This document shows positions 27,337 to 38,758 of a DNA stretch of 64,000 nucleotides, piece by piece. Made by a program: the position numbers and the translations under genes. The stretch comes from Smithella sp. (GTDB lineage Bacteria > Desulfobacterota > Syntrophia > Syntrophales > Smithellaceae): positions 62,001 to 126,000 of the forward strand of contig JAAZHX010000109.1 in the NCBI GenBank assembly GCA_012510495.1, read 5' to 3'. A model generated the notes under the pieces. That model saw only the letters and a list, made by a program, of their open reading frames with translations, made no database searches and had not been told where the DNA came from. How positions within the stretch are numbered: the stretch's first letter is position 1; the number at the start of each line of letters is the position of its first letter.

Positions 27337-27729
27337 TTACACGCGGCGCCGCTTCGGCGGCCTGCAGCCATTGTGCGGGACAGGCGTAACGTCGCGTATC
27401 ATTGTAATGGTCAATCCGGCCAGCTGCAGAGACCTAAGCGCCGATTCCCGTCCGGCGCCCGGACCCTTGATATAAACCTGGACGCGACGCATGCCCTGAT
27501 CCCTGGCTTTGCGCACCGCGTCTTCCGCAGCCATCTGCGCGGCGAAAGGCGTGCTCTTGCGCGAGCCCTTGAATCCCTGCAAACCAGCGGACGACCAGGA
27601 GATCACGTTGCCCAACATGTCCGTAATCGTAATAATCGTGTTATTGAAAGTGGATTGAATATGTGCAACCCCTTCCGTAATATTTTTCTTTTCTTTTTTC
27701 TTGCCTGTTTTCCTGACTGTTTTCGCCAT
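27337..27729 (-). CDS. rpsK: 30S ribosomal protein S11
   Basis: [22 protein letters not shown]. Confidence 0.97.
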   Translation of the reverse strand: MAKTVRKTGKKKEKKNITEGVAHIQSTFNNTIITITDMLGNVISWSSAGLQGFKGSRKSTPFAAQMAAEDAVRKARDQGMRRVQVYIKGPGAGRESALRSLQLAGLTITMIRDVTPVPHNGCRPPKRRRV

Positions 27730-27756
27730 TTTCCCTCCGGTCGAAAATGTTTTCAG

Positions 27757-28125
27757 CTATTTTTTCTTGCCCGCGATTGCCCGTCTCGGACCTTTTCTCG
27801 TTCGTCCGTTGGTATGCGTTCTCTGCCCCCGAACCGGCAGCCCTTTGCGATGACGCAGGCCGCGGTAAGCGCCGATGTCCATCAGGCGCTTGATCGACAT
27901 GGAAACCTCGCGGCGCATATCCCCTTCGACCTTCCCCTCCTTGTCGATAATACTTCGAATGGCCGAAATTTCGGAGTCCGCCAGCTGGTCGGTCTTGGTG
28001 TCCGGACTGACGCCCGATTCTTTCAGAATCTGCATCGCCCGGGTTTTGCCGATGCCGTAAATGTACGTTAAGGCAACTTCCATTCTCTTGTTTTTCGGTA
28101 AATCAACACCTGAAATTCGTGCCAC
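27757..28125 (-). CDS. rpsM: 30S ribosomal protein S13
   Basis: [26 protein letters not shown]. Confidence 0.97.
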   Translation of the reverse strand: MARISGVDLPKNKRMEVALTYIYGIGKTRAMQILKESGVSPDTKTDQLADSEISAIRSIIDKEGKVEGDMRREVSMSIKRLMDIGAYRGLRHRKGLPVRGQRTHTNGRTRKGPRRAIAGKKK

Positions 28126-28150
28126 CTATAACCTCCTGAAATGATAGATC

Positions 28151-28264
28151 CTAGCCCTGGCGCTGCTTATGTTTGGGGTTTTCACAAATCACGCGCAAAA
28201 CACCCTTGCGTTTGACAATCTTGCACTTCTCGCATATCTTTTTCACTGACGATCGCACTTTCAC
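28151..28264 (-). CDS. rpmJ: 50S ribosomal protein L36 (GTG start; absent from ORF track)
   Basis: Minus strand reads [37 protein letters not shown]-stop. Confidence 0.93.
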   Translation of the reverse strand: MKVRSSVKKICEKCKIVKRKGVLRVICENPKHKQRQG

Positions 28265-28298
28265 GACTCCCGCTCCTTCTTCCCGACAAATGATGCCT

Positions 28299-28517
28299 TT
28301 ACTTCGTTCTGTACGTGATCCGGCCCCGGGTCAGATCATAAGGAGAAAGCTCCACCGTGACTTTGTCCCCGGGCAATATTTTGATAAAATGCATGCGCAT
28401 TTTGCCGGATATGTGCGCCAGAACCTTATGTCCGTTTTCCAGCTCCACCCGAAACATGGCATTCGGCAATGGTTCCAGAACCCGGCCTTCAACTTCTATT
28501 GCTTCCTCTTTGGCCAT
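28299..28517 (-). CDS. infA: translation initiation factor IF-1
   Basis: [45 protein letters not shown]. Confidence 0.97.
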   Translation of the reverse strand: MAKEEAIEVEGRVLEPLPNAMFRVELENGHKVLAHISGKMRMHFIKILPGDKVTVELSPYDLTRGRITYRTK

Positions 28518-28549
28518 ACATTTTTCAACCGCCGGTTAAATAAAAATAA

Positions 28550-29299
28550 TTAATTCAGTCTGCTCAGTATCTCCGGTCCGTTGTCCGTAATGGCCACGGA
28601 ATGCTCGAAATGGGCAGACAAGCTGCCATCCTCCGTAATCACCGTCCATCCGTCCCGCAAAATCTTTACCCGATACCCGCCCGCGTTGACCATCGGCTCG
28701 ATGGCGAGAACCATTCCCGTCTGCAGCTCGATTCCCCGTCCTTTTTTCCCGAAATTCGGAATCTGGGGGTCTTCGTGCATATTTCTGCCGATGCCGTGTC
28801 CGACAAAATCCCGAACAACCGAATATCCGGCGGATTCCGCCGTTGTCTGAACCGCCGCCGAGATATCTCCAAGGCGGTTTCCGGCACAGGCCTGGTCAAT
28901 CGCCGCGTATAAACTCCGTTCGGTTACCCGCATCAACCGCGCCGCCTCTTCGCTCACCCTGCCTACGGGAAGCGTAATCGCCGCATCCCCGTAAAAGCCC
29001 TGATAATAAACGCCAAAGTCCAATCCGATAATGTCGCCTTCTTTCAAGACCCGGTTAGACGGCATTCCGTGAACAACTTCTTCGTTGACCGACGCGCACA
29101 GGGAATACGGATATCCCCGATACCCCTTGAATGCCGGTTTGGCACCCCGCTTCTGCGCAGTTTCTTCGGCAATTTTGTCCAATTCCCGGGTAGTCACGCC
29201 CGGCTTTATTCTTTCCCGAAGGACGTTCAGGGTTTCCGCTACAATCCGGCTGCTCGCTTGGACCTTGTCGATCTCATCCGGCTGCTTCAGAATGACCAT
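28550..29299 (-). CDS. map: methionine aminopeptidase type I
   Basis: VVHGMPSNRVLKEGDIIGLDFGVYYQGFYGDAA...VGHGIGRNMHEDPQIPN. Confidence 0.96.
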   Translation of the reverse strand: MVILKQPDEIDKVQASSRIVAETLNVLRERIKPGVTTRELDKIAEETAQKRGAKPAFKGYRGYPYSLCASVNEEVVHGMPSNRVLKEGDIIGLDFGVYYQGFYGDAAITLPVGRVSEEAARLMRVTERSLYAAIDQACAGNRLGDISAAVQTTAESAGYSVVRDFVGHGIGRNMHEDPQIPNFGKKGRGIELQTGMVLAIEPMVNAGGYRVKILRDGWTVITEDGSLSAHFEHSVAITDNGPEILSRLN

Positions 29300-29322
29300 G
29301 AGCTCCTGCTTTCAATGTCCGC

Positions 29323-30630
29323 CTACCGTCTGCGCGCCATGTGTCCTTTTTTCATGAACCCTTCATACTGGCGGGTCAGCAAATGCGATTCGATCTGACT
29401 TGCCGTGTCCATGGCCACGCCGACGACAATCAACAAAGAGGTGCCGCCGAAATAGAAAGGCGTGTTCAGCTGAGAGATCAGCACACTGGGCAGCACGCAG
29501 ATGATGGAAACATAAACCGCCCCGCTGAAGGTAAGCCTTTCCAGAATTTCTTCGATAAATTCGGCGGTTTTCTTTCCCGGACGGATTCCCGGAACATACC
29601 CGCCGAATTTTTTCATGTTTTCCGCCATATCGTCCGGTTTGATCGTCACGGCCGTGTAAAAGAAACAGAAGAAGAAAATCAACCCGACAAAAAGGATTTC
29701 ATAGCCGAATCTCCCGGGCATCAGGTAACCCGAAATTGTTTTCATCAGACCGGCCGGCGCAAAGTTGGCGATGGTCGCCGGAAACATAATCACCGACGAC
29801 GCAAAGATCGGCGGAATGACGCCCGCGGAATTGATTTTCAGCGGCAGGTGGGTTGTCTGTCCGCCGTACATCTTCCGGCCCACAATTCTCTTGGCGTACT
29901 GGACCGGAATGCGTCTTTGCGCGGCTTCCACGTAAACAATCGCTCCGATCACGGCGATCATGAACAGCACCAGCAGCACCAGCAGGAGAAAATGCAGTTC
30001 ACCGGACGAATACAGGCGCCAGGTATTGCTGACGGCCCCGGGCAGATTGCAGATAATGCCGGCAAAAATAATCAGCGAAATGCCGTTGCCGATCCCCTTT
30101 TCCGTAATGGTCTCTCCCAGCCACATCAGAAACGACGTTCCGGACGTCAGGGTTATAATTGTCATCAGGAGAAACCCCCAGCCGGCATGAAGCACAATAG
30201 GGGCGCCCGTCGGGCTGGCCATATGCTGCAATCCCCAGGCGATGCCGAATCCCTGAATGATGCTCAGCCCCACTGTGCCGTAGCGGGTGTACTGGGTGAT
30301 TTTACGACGGCCGTTTTCACCCTCCTTGGAGAGTTTTTCCAAGTGCGGGATGGCCACCGTCAGCAAGTTAATGATAATGGACGAGGTAATATAGGGCATG
30401 ATCCCCAGAGCAAAAATGGAAAAAGTGCTCAACGCGCCGCCGGCAAACAAATCCATCAATCCCAGCATGGACCCGCGCGCCTGCTCGAAAAAAGCCAAAA
30501 GCGCCGTATTGTCGATGCCGGGCGTCGGAATAAAGACGCCGACGCGGTACACCGCCAGAAGAAGAAGCGTAAACAGAATTCTTCTCTGCAGTTCGGGTAT
30601 TTTGGAAACGCCGCCCAGTCCCTCTAACAA
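29323..30630 (-). CDS. secY: protein translocase subunit SecY
   Basis: LRRRILFTLLLLAVYRVGVFIPTPGID-type start; multi-TM 435 aa. Confidence 0.97.
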   Translation of the reverse strand: MLEGLGGVSKIPELQRRILFTLLLLAVYRVGVFIPTPGIDNTALLAFFEQARGSMLGLMDLFAGGALSTFSIFALGIMPYITSSIIINLLTVAIPHLEKLSKEGENGRRKITQYTRYGTVGLSIIQGFGIAWGLQHMASPTGAPIVLHAGWGFLLMTIITLTSGTSFLMWLGETITEKGIGNGISLIIFAGIICNLPGAVSNTWRLYSSGELHFLLLVLLVLFMIAVIGAIVYVEAAQRRIPVQYAKRIVGRKMYGGQTTHLPLKINSAGVIPPIFASSVIMFPATIANFAPAGLMKTISGYLMPGRFGYEILFVGLIFFFCFFYTAVTIKPDDMAENMKKFGGYVPGIRPGKKTAEFIEEILERLTFSGAVYVSIICVLPSVLISQLNTPFYFGGTSLLIVVGVAMDTASQIESHLLTRQYEGFMKKGHMARRR

Positions 30631-30631
30631 A

Positions 30632-31078
30632 TCAGATTACCTCTTCAATCGATCCGCCCGCCGCGGTGATTTTGGCTTTCGCGGCCGCGCTGATTTTTGC
30701 CATTTTCACAGTCACGGGAAAATCGATGTTTCCCTTGGCCAAAAGCTTGATTCCGGCGCTCTTTTTCTTGACCAGGCCGCTTTTCAGAATGGCCTCTTCA
30801 TCAATCACGGCGCCCTTCTCAAACTTGCGGCACAAATCCATGACGTTCACGCCGACATAGCTTTCCCGGAAGGGATTACGGAAGCCTCTCTTCGGAAGCC
30901 TGCGGGACATGGGCATCTGACCGCCTTCAAATCCATCCCGCACATGGCCTCCGGAGCGGGATTTCTGTCCCTTGTGTCCTTTACCGGACGTCCCCCCGAG
31001 GCCGGACGCGTCGCCGCGACCGACTCTTTTTCTCTTTTTGGTTGCCCCCAGGGGCGCTTTCAGAGAGCTTAAATCCAT
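30632..31078 (-). CDS. rplO: 50S ribosomal protein L15
   Basis: [31 protein letters not shown]. Confidence 0.97.
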   Translation of the reverse strand: MDLSSLKAPLGATKKRKRVGRGDASGLGGTSGKGHKGQKSRSGGHVRDGFEGGQMPMSRRLPKRGFRNPFRESYVGVNVMDLCRKFEKGAVIDEEAILKSGLVKKKSAGIKLLAKGNIDFPVTVKMAKISAAAKAKITAAGGSIEEVI

Positions 31079-31082
31079 AGCC

Positions 31083-31271
31083 CTACTCCTTTGACTCTTC
31101 TACAGAAACCAGGTGGATGACTTTGTGAATCATACCACGAATCTCCGGGGTATCGGCCAGAGTCACGGTCTTGTTTACCTTGGTCAGCCCCAGGCCGCGC
31201 ATGATTTTTCTCTGCTTTTCCGGCCGTGCGATGACGCTTTTCACCATTTTCACTTTCAATATTTTAACCAC
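31083..31271 (-). CDS. rpmD: 50S ribosomal protein L30
   Basis: 62 aa, [29 protein letters not shown]. Confidence 0.94.
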   Translation of the reverse strand: MVKILKVKMVKSVIARPEKQRKIMRGLGLTKVNKTVTLADTPEIRGMIHKVIHLVSVEESKE

Positions 31272-31296
31272 TGTATCAACACCCTCGTCATATTCT

Positions 31297-31794
31297 TTAC
31301 TTGCCCCGCCGCGCGGAAATTTCCGCCGGATCCTTCAACTGACAAAGCCCGTCAACGGTCGCTTTGACCAGGTTGTGCGGATTATGCGAGCCCAGACATT
31401 TGGTCAGAATATTGTGAACGCCGGCCACTTCCAGAACGGCTCTCACCGCGCCGCCGGCAATCAATCCGGTCCCTTCCGACGCCGGTTTCAGCAGCACTTT
31501 TCCCGCGCCGAATTTTCCCAGAACCTCATAAGGAATCGTTTTGTTGGCCACCGCGACTTTGACCATGTTTTTCTTGGCCATTTCCATTCCCTTACGGATC
31601 GCCTCGGGAACTTCGTGGGCTTTTCCCAGTCCTGCGCCGACCATTCCCTGGCCGTCGCCGACCACCACGATCGCACTGAAACGAAAACGCCTTCCTCCCT
31701 TGACGACCTTTGCCGTGCGGTTAATGGCAATGACCCGGTCCAGGAGCTCCACTTCTTTCATGTCTCGTGTATCGATGGATTCTTCTCTGATCAT
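31297..31794 (-). CDS. rpsE: 30S ribosomal protein S5
   Basis: [32 protein letters not shown]. Confidence 0.97.
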   Translation of the reverse strand: MIREESIDTRDMKEVELLDRVIAINRTAKVVKGGRRFRFSAIVVVGDGQGMVGAGLGKAHEVPEAIRKGMEMAKKNMVKVAVANKTIPYEVLGKFGAGKVLLKPASEGTGLIAGGAVRAVLEVAGVHNILTKCLGSHNPHNLVKATVDGLCQLKDPAEISARRGK

Positions 31795-31815
31795 GAGTTC
31801 CGTTCACAAAAGTAA

Positions 31816-32181
31816 TTAAAATGTAAGGCCGCTTTCCCGCGCCGCATCGGCCAGGGCTTTTACGCGTCCATGATAGAGAAACCGTCCTCTGTCAAAAACG
31901 ATTTTCTCCACTCCCAGCGTCCGCAGGCGCGCCGCAATCAGCTTGCCCACCTCCCGGGCCACATCCACTTTCCTGATCCCCTTGTGCTTTCCGGCCAATT
32001 CCTTGCTCAGCGTGGAAGCCGTCGCAATCGTTGTGCCCTGCGCATCGTTGATCACTTGTGCATAAATGTGTTTGTCCGACCGGAAAACCGAAAGGCGGGG
32101 CCTTTCTGCGGTTCCCGTCAGTTTGCCCCTGACTCTCTTTTCCCTTTTCTTTCTTACTTTAAGCGTCTTTTTGGAAGCCAA
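31816..32181 (-). CDS. rplR: 50S ribosomal protein L18
   Basis: [34 protein letters not shown]. Confidence 0.97.
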   Translation of the reverse strand: MASKKTLKVRKKREKRVRGKLTGTAERPRLSVFRSDKHIYAQVINDAQGTTIATASTLSKELAGKHKGIRKVDVAREVGKLIAARLRTLGVEKIVFDRGRFLYHGRVKALADAARESGLTF

Positions 32182-32217
32182 TGTTCCACCTCTTTTTTGC
32201 TGTGTTTCCCGAAACTA

Positions 32218-32760
32218 TTATTTGGCGCCGGCCGCCTTGCCGGCTTTCCGGCGAATATATTCTCCGGCGTATTTAATGCCCTTCCCCTTGTAAGGTTCCG
32301 GCTTCTTCAACGCGCGAATCTCCGACGCGACGCGGCCCACCAGCTCTTTGTCGATTCCGGAAACGACAAGGTTGACCTGCTTGTCGATCCTGACCTCAAT
32401 GCCTTTGGGAATGCCGTATTCGACCGGGCTGGAAAACCCGAGGATCAGTTTCAGATTCGAACCGGCGATTTCCGCGCGGTAACCGACGCCGGAAATTTCC
32501 AGCGCTTTCTCAAAACCGGCGCTGACGCCGGCCACCATGTTGTTGACCAGGCTACGGGCCAGGCCATGATAAGACCGGGCAAGGCGATCATCGGATTTTC
32601 TCTCAATGATCAGCTGATTTTCTTTTACCGCCATTGCAATGCCCTCCGGCAATGTTGACGACAAAGTCCCCTTGGGCCCCTCCACTTTGACGACATTTCC
32701 GCTCTGGCTGATCTTCACACTGCTCGGAAACGCAATTGGTTTTTTACCTACTCTCGACAT
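32218..32760 (-). CDS. rplF: 50S ribosomal protein L6
   Basis: MSRVGKKPIAFPSSVKISQSGNVVKVEGPKGTLS. Confidence 0.97.
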   Translation of the reverse strand: MSRVGKKPIAFPSSVKISQSGNVVKVEGPKGTLSSTLPEGIAMAVKENQLIIERKSDDRLARSYHGLARSLVNNMVAGVSAGFEKALEISGVGYRAEIAGSNLKLILGFSSPVEYGIPKGIEVRIDKQVNLVVSGIDKELVGRVASEIRALKKPEPYKGKGIKYAGEYIRRKAGKAAGAK

Positions 32761-32795
32761 GAATCAGAACTCCCGTTTACCCCTCTGTATTGGAA

Positions 32796-33197
32796 CTACC
32801 AAACCTTGCAAAGCACTTCGCCGCCGACATTCGATTCTCTGGCTTCCTGGTCGGTCATGACGCCGCGGGACGTGGAAAGAATCGAAATGCCGAAGCCGTT
32901 GAGCACCTTGGGAATCTTGCCGGCCGAAACGTACACCCGGCGGCCGGGCTTGCTGACTCTTTGAAGATCGGTAATGACCGTATGTTTGGCGTCCGGATAT
33001 TTGAGCGTAATCTTGAGCATTACGCGGCCGTCTTCATCTTTGACCGTCTCATAATGATGGATATATCCGGCCACTTTCAGGACTCTGGCGATATTCATAT
33101 TCATCTGCGACATATAAACGCTGACATTCTTGAAACGGGCTTTATTCCCGTTACGTATCCGGGTCAGCATATCGGCAATAGGATCCGTCATCCCCAT
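32796..33197 (-). CDS. rpsH: 30S ribosomal protein S8
   Basis: MGMTDPIADMLTRIRNGNKARF...STSRGVMTDQEARESNVGGEVLCKVW. Confidence 0.97.
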   Translation of the reverse strand: MGMTDPIADMLTRIRNGNKARFKNVSVYMSQMNMNIARVLKVAGYIHHYETVKDEDGRVMLKITLKYPDAKHTVITDLQRVSKPGRRVYVSAGKIPKVLNGFGISILSTSRGVMTDQEARESNVGGEVLCKVW

Positions 33198-33219
33198 GCT
33201 TATTCTCCTTACACAATGG

Positions 33220-33405
33220 TTACCAACTTGATTTGATCACGCCGGGAAGCTCACCCTGCAGGGACAGTTTCCTCAGGCAGATTCTGCACATTTCGAATTT
33301 TCTATAATACGCCCGGGGCCTGCCGCAAATCTGACAGCGATTGTATTCCCGAACCGCAAATTTCGGTTTTCTTTTTGCCTTTGCGATTAATGACTTTTTT
33401 GCCAC
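33220..33405 (-). CDS. rpsN: 30S ribosomal protein S14 (zinc-binding type)
   Basis: 61 aa with CQICGRP...CRICLRK. Confidence 0.96.
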   Translation of the reverse strand: MAKKSLIAKAKRKPKFAVREYNRCQICGRPRAYYRKFEMCRICLRKLSLQGELPGVIKSSW

Positions 33406-33432
33406 GCTACAATTCCTCCGGAGCTTCCTGTT

Positions 33433-33972
33433 TTAATTCTTGAAGGGCACGCCCATCAGTTTCAGCAGAACGCGGGCTTCTTCGTCCGTCCGGGCCGACG
33501 TCACGATGGTAATATTCATCCCCTTGACCTTTTCGATTTTGTCATACTCGATTTCCGGAAAAATAATCTGCTCGTGCAGGCCGATGGAATAGTTGCCCCG
33601 GCCGTCAAAGGCGCTGGCCGATATCCCCCGGAAATCACGGACTTTCGGCAGGGCAACGTTCACCAGCCGATCGAAAAACTCGTACATCATGTCTTTTCTC
33701 AGCGTCACCGAGCAGCCGATCGGCATGCCCTGGCGGAGTTTGAAGGTCGCGATAGATTTCTTTGCTTTGGTGACCACCGGCCTCTGCCCCGTGATCATCG
33801 CCATTTCCTGTACGGCGCCGTCAATGATTTTCACGTTGGAGATGGCCTCGCCCAGACCCATATTGACAACGATCTTCTCCATTTTCGGAACCTGCATGGG
33901 ATTCTTGTAGTCGAATTCCCTGACCAGAGCCGGCACTACGGTTTTCAAATAATATTCCTTTAATCTTGCCAT
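33433..33972 (-). CDS. rplE: 50S ribosomal protein L5
   Basis: [21 protein letters not shown]. Confidence 0.97.
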   Translation of the reverse strand: MARLKEYYLKTVVPALVREFDYKNPMQVPKMEKIVVNMGLGEAISNVKIIDGAVQEMAMITGQRPVVTKAKKSIATFKLRQGMPIGCSVTLRKDMMYEFFDRLVNVALPKVRDFRGISASAFDGRGNYSIGLHEQIIFPEIEYDKIEKVKGMNITIVTSARTDEEARVLLKLMGVPFKN

Positions 33973-33977
33973 TTTCC

Positions 33978-34316
33978 CTAACCCACATCGATGACGTCAT
34001 TGCATTTGCTGCAGATCCGAATTTTCTTGCCGTCCTCGAGAATGCGATTCCTAATCCGGGTCGCTTCCTTGCATTTGCCGCAAATGATGCTGACCTTGGA
34101 AACATTCACCGCCGCCTCTTTTTCCAGGACACCGCCCTTGCTTTTCTGATCAGGCCTTTTATGTCTCTTGATCACATTGATCTTTTCGACAATCACTTTA
34201 TTTTTGCCGGGGATGGCTTTCAGAATCTTGCCGGTTTTCCCTTTGTCCTTGCCGGACAGCACCTTCACCAAATCCCCTTTTTTCAATCTGCCTAAACTCA
34301 TTTTTCTCCTCTTCAA
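33978..34316 (-). CDS. rplX: 50S ribosomal protein L24
   Basis: [34 protein letters not shown]. Confidence 0.96.
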   Translation of the reverse strand: MKRRKMSLGRLKKGDLVKVLSGKDKGKTGKILKAIPGKNKVIVEKINVIKRHKRPDQKSKGGVLEKEAAVNVSKVSIICGKCKEATRIRNRILEDGKKIRICSKCNDVIDVG

Positions 34317-34323
34317 GACCGGC

Positions 34324-34692
34324 TTACAGAACCTCTGGCGCCAGAGAGATGATTTTCATAAATTGTTTGGCTCTCAATTCGCGGGCGACCGGTCCAAAAA
34401 TTCTTGTGCCGATGGGCTCCATCTGATTGCTGATGAGAACGGCCGAATTGTCGTCAAACTTCAGATACGAGCCGTCCGAACGCCTCACTGCCTTTACGGT
34501 ACGAACGATGACGGCTTTCATCACATCGCCTTTTTTGACTTTGGAATTCGGGATAGCCTCTTTCACCGCCACGACAATGACATCCCCCAGAGAAGCGAAG
34601 CGCCGCTTCGATCCGCCAAGCACTTTAATACACGCGACCCGCTTGGCGCCGGAATTGTCGGCAACATTTAAAACGGTCTGCATCTGAATCAT
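34324..34692 (-). CDS. rplN: 50S ribosomal protein L14
   Basis: [27 protein letters not shown]. Confidence 0.97.
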   Translation of the reverse strand: MIQMQTVLNVADNSGAKRVACIKVLGGSKRRFASLGDVIVVAVKEAIPNSKVKKGDVMKAVIVRTVKAVRRSDGSYLKFDDNSAVLISNQMEPIGTRIFGPVARELRAKQFMKIISLAPEVL

Positions 34693-34740
34693 AAATCAAC
34701 TCCACACTCACAACATGCCTGCTTGGGGCAAGCCATATTT

Positions 34741-34998
34741 CTATTTCGCTTTCTCCAGAACTTCCAGCATTCTCCAGCGCTTGTCGCGGCTGATCGGCCG
34801 CGACTCAATAATGACGACGGTGTCTCCGGTCCTGCACTGGTTTTGCTCATCATGGGCCTTGTATTTCACATGCCGGCGGACGTATTTGTGAAACACCGGG
34901 TGCTTCACCAGGCGTTCGGCTTTCACCACAATGGTCTTGTCCATTTTATCACTGACGACCACGCCCTTAATGGTGCGTTTGTTGCTCTTTTCAGCCAT
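34741..34998 (-). CDS. rpsQ: 30S ribosomal protein S17
   Basis: [32 protein letters not shown]. Confidence 0.97.
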   Translation of the reverse strand: MAEKSNKRTIKGVVVSDKMDKTIVVKAERLVKHPVFHKYVRRHVKYKAHDEQNQCRTGDTVVIIESRPISRDKRWRMLEVLEKAK

Positions 34999-34999
34999 A

Positions 35000-35194
35000 T
35001 TATCCTGCGGCCTCCTTTTCCTTCATCACGGTTTTGATGCGGGCAATATCCTTGCGGAGGCGGCCTAGGCCGGTGGTCGATTCCAACTGGCCCCCGGCAT
35101 GCCGAATCTTCAACCGAAACAGTTCTTCCGCCAATTCACTCTTTTTTATCTGAAGCTCGGCAATGCCGAGACCCCTGATTTCACTAATTTTCAT
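35000..35194 (-). CDS. rpmC: 50S ribosomal protein L29
   Basis: [36 protein letters not shown]. Confidence 0.95.
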   Translation of the reverse strand: MKISEIRGLGIAELQIKKSELAEELFRLKIRHAGGQLESTTGLGRLRKDIARIKTVMKEKEAAG

Positions 35195-35606
35195 CAGATA
35201 TCTTCCTTGAACAAAACTTGGTCGAAATCGCCAGTTTATGCGCCGCCAGACGAAACGCTTCTCTGGCTACGTCCTTGGTTACGCCTTCCATCTCGTACAA
35301 CACGGAACCGGGCTTCACGACCGCCACCCACTCTTCCGGTGCGCCCTTTCCTTTGCCCATGCGGGTTTCAGCAGGCTTTTTCGTGACGGATTTGTGAGGG
35401 AATACGCGAATCCAGATCTTGCCGCCGCGTTTCACATAACGGGTCATCGCAACGCGGGCCGCTTCGATCTGGCGGGCCGAAACCCATCCGCATTCCGCCG
35501 CCTGTAATCCGTAGTCGCCAAAAACAATGGAGCCGCCCCGGATCGCTTTTCCGCCCATGCGGCCTTTCTGCAATTTTCTGTATTTTACCCGTTTTGGCAT
35601 TAACAT
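35184..35606 (-). CDS. rplP: 50S ribosomal protein L16
   Basis: [38 protein letters not shown]. Confidence 0.97.
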   Translation of the reverse strand: MLMPKRVKYRKLQKGRMGGKAIRGGSIVFGDYGLQAAECGWVSARQIEAARVAMTRYVKRGGKIWIRVFPHKSVTKKPAETRMGKGKGAPEEWVAVVKPGSVLYEMEGVTKDVAREAFRLAAHKLAISTKFCSRKISDEN

Positions 35607-35666
35607 AATCTACAACTCCCGTTCCTCCTGGACAGCTCCCCGTCGGGGAAAATCGCAAGGTTGCTG

Positions 35667-36314
35667 TCAGAACTGTCTTTCGTTCTTCTGGGGCAAAACT
35701 TCTCCGTGAAAAATTAAAACTTTGACGCCGACCAGCCCGTAGGCTGTATGCGCTTCGATGAAGCCGTAGTCAATGTCGGCCCGCAGGGTGTGCAGGGGAA
35801 CGCGGCCTTCGCGATACCATTCCGACCGGGCAATTTCAGCGCCTCCCAGCCTGCCGGAACAACTGATTTTGACGCCTTTGGCGCCGAACTTCAGCGCGTA
35901 ACCGACGCATTTTTTCATGGCGCGGCGGAAGGCAACCCGCCGCTCCAGCTGCATGGCGACATTCTCGGCCACCAGCTGCGCATCCGTTTCCGGCTTGCGG
36001 ACTTCCAGAATATTGATAATAATCTCCGCCTGCGAAAATTTCTCAATTTCCGCTTTCAGCTTTTCAATTTCCGATCCTTTCTTGCCGATAATCACTCCCG
36101 GGCGGGCGGCGTAAATATTCACCTTGGCTTTGTTGGCCGCGCGCTCAATCTCGATGTGGGAAACGCCGGCATGATAGAGCTTTTTCTTGAGGTGCTTCCG
36201 GATCTTCAAATCCTCAAGCAGCATGCCGCTGTAATTTTTTTCGGCAAACCATACGGACTGCCATTTTTTGATGTAGCCCAATCGTAATCCTACCGGGTTA
36301 ACCTTCTGACCCAA
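35667..36314 (-). CDS. rpsC: 30S ribosomal protein S3
   Basis: [44 protein letters not shown]. Confidence 0.97.
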   Translation of the reverse strand: MGQKVNPVGLRLGYIKKWQSVWFAEKNYSGMLLEDLKIRKHLKKKLYHAGVSHIEIERAANKAKVNIYAARPGVIIGKKGSEIEKLKAEIEKFSQAEIIINILEVRKPETDAQLVAENVAMQLERRVAFRRAMKKCVGYALKFGAKGVKISCSGRLGGAEIARSEWYREGRVPLHTLRADIDYGFIEAHTAYGLVGVKVLIFHGEVLPQKNERQF

Positions 36315-36326
36315 GATCGTTCCTCC

Positions 36327-36659
36327 TTACCTTTCTTCCACGACCACGGTGATGTGAGACGTTCTTTTTTTGATTGCCGCCGCTCTCCCCTGCGCCCGGG
36401 CCCGCCACCGCTTCAGCGACGGCCCCTGGTCCACGAAGATCTCCTTCACGTAAAGCGTGTTTTCGTCAATATTCGGATTCTGGGCCGCGTTGGCGATCGC
36501 CGATTGGAGCGTCTTGGCTACAATCCCCGCTGCATATTTTCGGGTATAAAGCAGGATATTGCGGGCTTCCTGAACTTTCTTGCCCCGGACCAAATCAACC
36601 ACCAGCCGAACTTTCTGCGGCGACATCCGGATATATTTTGCAATTGCTTTTGCTTCCAT
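36327..36659 (-). CDS. rplV: 50S ribosomal protein L22
   Basis: [30 protein letters not shown]. Confidence 0.97.
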   Translation of the reverse strand: MEAKAIAKYIRMSPQKVRLVVDLVRGKKVQEARNILLYTRKYAAGIVAKTLQSAIANAAQNPNIDENTLYVKEIFVDQGPSLKRWRARAQGRAAAIKKRTSHITVVVEER

Positions 36660-36698
36660 ATTTCATCCACTCCCAACCTGTCCGCTTGCGCGAACTCC

Positions 36699-36980
36699 CT
36701 ACTTTTTCACCTTGGTTTTCCGGTCGCCGGAATGGGAATAAAACGTCCTCGTCGGCGCGAATTCGCCCATTTTATGGCCCACCATATTTTCCGTCACGTA
36801 AACCGGAATGAATTTTTTCCCGTTATGCACGGCAAACGTGTAACCGATCAGCTCGGGGGTAATGGTTGAACGCCGCGACCAAGTCTTGATCACATTCTTG
36901 CTGCTTTCGGCCTCCATTTTCCGGACTTTGGCCAGCAAACTTTCTTCAATATAAGGACCTTTTTTGATCGAACGTGCCAC
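36699..36980 (-). CDS. rpsS: 30S ribosomal protein S19
   Basis: [19 protein letters not shown]...[46 protein letters not shown]. Confidence 0.97.
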   Translation of the reverse strand: MARSIKKGPYIEESLLAKVRKMEAESSKNVIKTWSRRSTITPELIGYTFAVHNGKKFIPVYVTENMVGHKMGEFAPTRTFYSHSGDRKTKVKK

Positions 36981-36983
36981 GTT

Positions 36984-37808
36984 TTATTTCCCTCTTCTTT
37001 TCACAATATATTTATCGGTTTTCTTGTTTTTCCGGGTTTTGTGTCCCTTGGTCGGCACGCCCCAGGGGGTGCAGGGATGACGGCCGCCGGAGGATTTGCC
37101 TTCGCCGCCGCCCATGGGATGATCCACGGGATTCATTACCACGCCGCGAACGTGAGGACGCCTCCCCAGCCATCGGGCACGGCCCGCCTTGCCGATGTTC
37201 ACGTTTTCATGTTCGTTGTTTCCCACCTGGCCGATGGTCGCCATGCATTCAATGAAGACCTTGCGGACTTCTCCGGACGGCAGCCGCACCTGGGCGTAAC
37301 TCCCTTCCTTGGCCATCAGCTGACCGTAAGCGCCCGCCGAGCGAATCAACTGTCCGCCGCGTCCAACCTTCAACTCTACATTGTGAATCAGCGAGCCCAG
37401 TGGAATGTGCCTCAGGGGAATGGCATTGCCCGGTTTGATATCCGCTTTCTCCCCGCTGACCAGAATCTCGCCGACGCGGATTTGCGCCGGGGCCACAATG
37501 TATCTTTTCTCACCGTCGCGATAATTCAAAAGAGCGATCCGGGCCGATCGGTTCGGGTCGTACTCAATGGCCGCCACTTTGGCCGGAATGTCCGCCTTGT
37601 TGCGGCAAAAATCGATCACCCGGTACTTCCGCTTGTGGCCGCCGCCGATGTGGCGCGCCGTAATGCGCCCGTAGTTGTTGCGTCCGCCCGTTCTCCTGAT
37701 CGGCTTCAAAAGACTTTTGACCGGCTCGGTGGAGGTGATCTCCGCAAAGTCAGAAACGCTCTGAAACCTTCTGCCCGGCGATGTCGGTTTGTATTTGATG
37801 ATTGCCAT
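36984..37808 (-). CDS. rplB: 50S ribosomal protein L2
   Basis: [15 protein letters not shown]...[37 protein letters not shown]. Confidence 0.98.
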   Translation of the reverse strand: MAIIKYKPTSPGRRFQSVSDFAEITSTEPVKSLLKPIRRTGGRNNYGRITARHIGGGHKRKYRVIDFCRNKADIPAKVAAIEYDPNRSARIALLNYRDGEKRYIVAPAQIRVGEILVSGEKADIKPGNAIPLRHIPLGSLIHNVELKVGRGGQLIRSAGAYGQLMAKEGSYAQVRLPSGEVRKVFIECMATIGQVGNNEHENVNIGKAGRARWLGRRPHVRGVVMNPVDHPMGGGEGKSSGGRHPCTPWGVPTKGHKTRKNKKTDKYIVKRRGK

Positions 37809-37829
37809 GTGCTCAGTCCTTCGCTCGTT

Positions 37830-38117
37830 CTATACGCCTTCGGCGACTTCGATGCGGCTGCCCTGGGCCAGCGTCACAATCGCTTTTTTCCAGGAACTTT
37901 TCCGTCCAACGATCCGGCCCAAGCGCTTCTTCTTGCCCAGAACATGAATCACGCGGACCTCCGCCACTTTGACCTTGAATAATTTTTCCACCGCGTGGCC
38001 GATTTCCACCTTGTTGGCCCGCCGATCGACTTCGAAGTGGTATTTATTTGACGTCTCACGATCCAGGTTGCTCTTTTCCGTGAGGAGTATTTTCCTGATC
38101 ACCTGATGCAGTTCCAT
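37830..38117 (-). CDS. rplW: 50S ribosomal protein L23
   Basis: IRKILLTEKSNLDRETSNKYHFEVDRRANKVEI. Confidence 0.95.
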   Translation of the reverse strand: MELHQVIRKILLTEKSNLDRETSNKYHFEVDRRANKVEIGHAVEKLFKVKVAEVRVIHVLGKKKRLGRIVGRKSSWKKAIVTLAQGSRIEVAEGV

Positions 38118-38740
38118 TATGCCAGCAATGCCCCCTCGATTTTTTTTATGGAGGGTTCAAGAAGAACCAGGTGCTCATAATTGAGCACATCATACACATT
38201 GATGCCTTCCGACCGAATCATTTTCACGCTTTTGATGTTTCGTGATGATTTCATCAAAACAACATTATCCTGATCAATCACAAAAAGCGCCTTTTTCAGG
38301 CCGAAGAGATCCACCACTTTCTGAAACGCCCTGGTGCTGATCGCTTCCATCGGAAAATCGCGCAGAATCGTCATCTTTTCTTCTTTCACTTTCATGCTCA
38401 GCGCCGAGATCAACGCTTTTTTGCGGACTTTTTTCGGGACGCTGTAAGCGTAATCGCGCGGCTGCGGACCAAAAACAATCCCGCCGCCCCTCCAGATCGG
38501 CGAGCGCGATGTTCCCGAGCGGGCGCGGCCGGTACCCTTTTGACGCCAGGGCTTCTTTCCGCCGCCCCTCACATCGCTTCTCCCCTTGGTGGCCGAAGTG
38601 CCCGAGCGCCGCGATGCCCGCTGCATCTTGACGACCTCATAGATCGTTGCTTCATTGATGTCCGCGCCGAAAACCGCGTCATTCAATTCGACCTCGGCAA
38701 CCTTCTTTTTTTCAATATCAAAAACATCTGCGAGTGCCAT
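38117..38740 (-). CDS. rplD: 50S ribosomal protein L4
   Basis: RSDVRGGGKKPWRQKGTGRARSGTSRSPIWRGGGIVFGPQPRDY. Confidence 0.97.
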   Translation of the reverse strand: MALADVFDIEKKKVAEVELNDAVFGADINEATIYEVVKMQRASRRSGTSATKGRSDVRGGGKKPWRQKGTGRARSGTSRSPIWRGGGIVFGPQPRDYAYSVPKKVRKKALISALSMKVKEEKMTILRDFPMEAISTRAFQKVVDLFGLKKALFVIDQDNVVLMKSSRNIKSVKMIRSEGINVYDVLNYEHLVLLEPSIKKIEGALLA

Positions 38741-38758
38741 GTTTACAACTCCACTGTC

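Noticed and set aside
29341-30627. 428-aa plus-strand ORF opposite secY
   Set aside because: Antisense mirror of secY; composition typical of a spurious antisense ORF.
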